Positions 63,442-63,765 of a DNA stretch of 63,765 bases are shown one piece after another. The DNA lies in assembly GCA_034440355.1 (NCBI GenBank), contig JAWXBY010000098.1:1-63765 (forward strand), given 5' to 3'. The DNA comes from SZUA-430 sp034440355. GTDB taxonomy: Bacteria; Pseudomonadota; Alphaproteobacteria; Micropepsales; Micropepsaceae. The notes under the pieces were generated by a model that did no database searches, had not been told where the DNA came from, and saw nothing but the letters and a program-made list of their open reading frames with translations. Both the position numbers and the translations under genes were made by a program. Within the stretch, counting starts at the first letter, position 1; every line of letters begins with the position of its first letter.

Positions 63442-63765
63442 CTAACGCAGCTCCACCGCTTGTGTTTCGTTGGCGATGGTTGCGGTGACGCGCACTTGAT
63501 CGCCGTCGCTCAGCAACCCGGCACCGTCCAGGACGACCGGCACCCCGCGCTCAAGCCCGCGCCGGATTTCGACCAGGCTCGCCGTCCGCACGCCCGTTTC
63601 GACCTTGGTCTGCTGCGCGCGTCCCTTGGCGGAGACCGTGAAGACGTAACTTTCGCCGTCCTTGGTCACGACCGCGGCCTGCGGCACAGTCAGCACGCGC
63701 ATATCGCCGCCGATAATTTCGCCGCGCGCAAACATCCCCGAACGCAGCCGCGCATCGGCGGGCAG
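63442..63765 (-). CDS. RND periplasmic adaptor, C-terminal part (cut by window edge)
   Basis: The frame is open to the right edge: LPADARLRSGMFARGEIIGG continues into VLTVPQAAVVTKDGESYVFTV and VETGVRTASLVEIRRGLERGVPVVLDGAGLLSDGDQVRV. This is the membrane-proximal and terminal domain of HlyD/AcrA-type adaptors. The internal ATG at 63735 is not the true start. It partners the RND pump downstream. Confidence 0.92.
   Translation of the reverse strand: MPADARLRSGMFARGEIIGGDMRVLTVPQAAVVTKDGESYVFTVSAKGRAQQTKVETGVRTASLVEIRRGLERGVPVVLDGAGLLSDGDQVRVTATIANETQAVELR

Overview
The window is a GC-rich bacterial chromosome segment from an alphaproteobacterium. The evidence is gene order: a pyruvate-phosphate-dikinase regulator / maf / aroE / coaE / dnaQ operon lies back to back with hemE-hemH-hemJ-rho, followed by mnmE-mnmG-rsmG-parA-parB and the leuS-lptE-holA block. 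From general knowledge, this arrangement surrounds the replication origin of Caulobacter and relatives. No genus can be assigned from the sequence alone. There are no rRNA or tRNA genes, CRISPR arrays, phages or insertion sequences that I can support.

Layout. 1-6.8 kb: the end of a DapC-like aminotransferase, ftsK, an unknown membrane protein, lolA, and a PuuD-like amidohydrolase with a glutamine-synthetase-like ligase. 6.8-12.6 kb (minus strand): DUF2061, a CYTH-CHAD protein and a translationally coupled hisB-(unknown membrane protein)-hisH-hisA-hisF operon. 12.7-16.8 kb: hslVU and a 713-residue membrane protein that looks like a PheA-type (prephenate dehydratase plus ACT) module joined to an OmpA-like domain. 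16.8-20.2 kb: smr, mltA, a Tim44-like gene and secB. 20.2-23.7 kb: the dnaQ-to-regulator operon. 23.8-24.1 kb: a non-coding, DnaA-box-bearing interval that is the best candidate for oriC. 24.1-29.2 kb: haem synthesis, rho, a GNAT enzyme and yjbQ. 29.3-36.8 kb: accessory enzymes (secreted unknown, PQQ sugar dehydrogenase, SDR, HD hydrolase, quinone reductase, dienelactone hydrolase, YyaL). 37-43.3 kb: tRNA modification and chromosome partition genes with several ParB-site-like sequences. 43.5-52.5 kb: MarR-EmrAB, TetR with an RND pump, ArsR-SRPBCC. 52.5-57.3 kb: holA-lptE-leuS and a DUF3576 lipoprotein. 57.6-60.3 kb: two tandem paralogous porins. 60.3-63.8 kb: a second RND pump with its adaptor cut by the window end.

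How it works together. Most genes left of about 23.9 kb point left and most genes right of it point right, which fits bidirectional replication from the 23.8-24.1 kb interval. The partition genes parAB and the candidate ParB sites sit about 15-17 kb to the right. Envelope functions recur (FtsK, LolA, MltA, Tim44-like, LptE, porins, three efflux systems).

Most unusual content: the PheA-like/OmpA fusion (14.7-16.8 kb); a two-member family of nested palindromic elements (3.0-3.3 and 32.8-33.1 kb) that share core and border sequences but have different arms; a 20-bp palindrome inside an apparent in-frame insertion in parA; and a near-perfect operator-like dyad between the SDR and HD genes.
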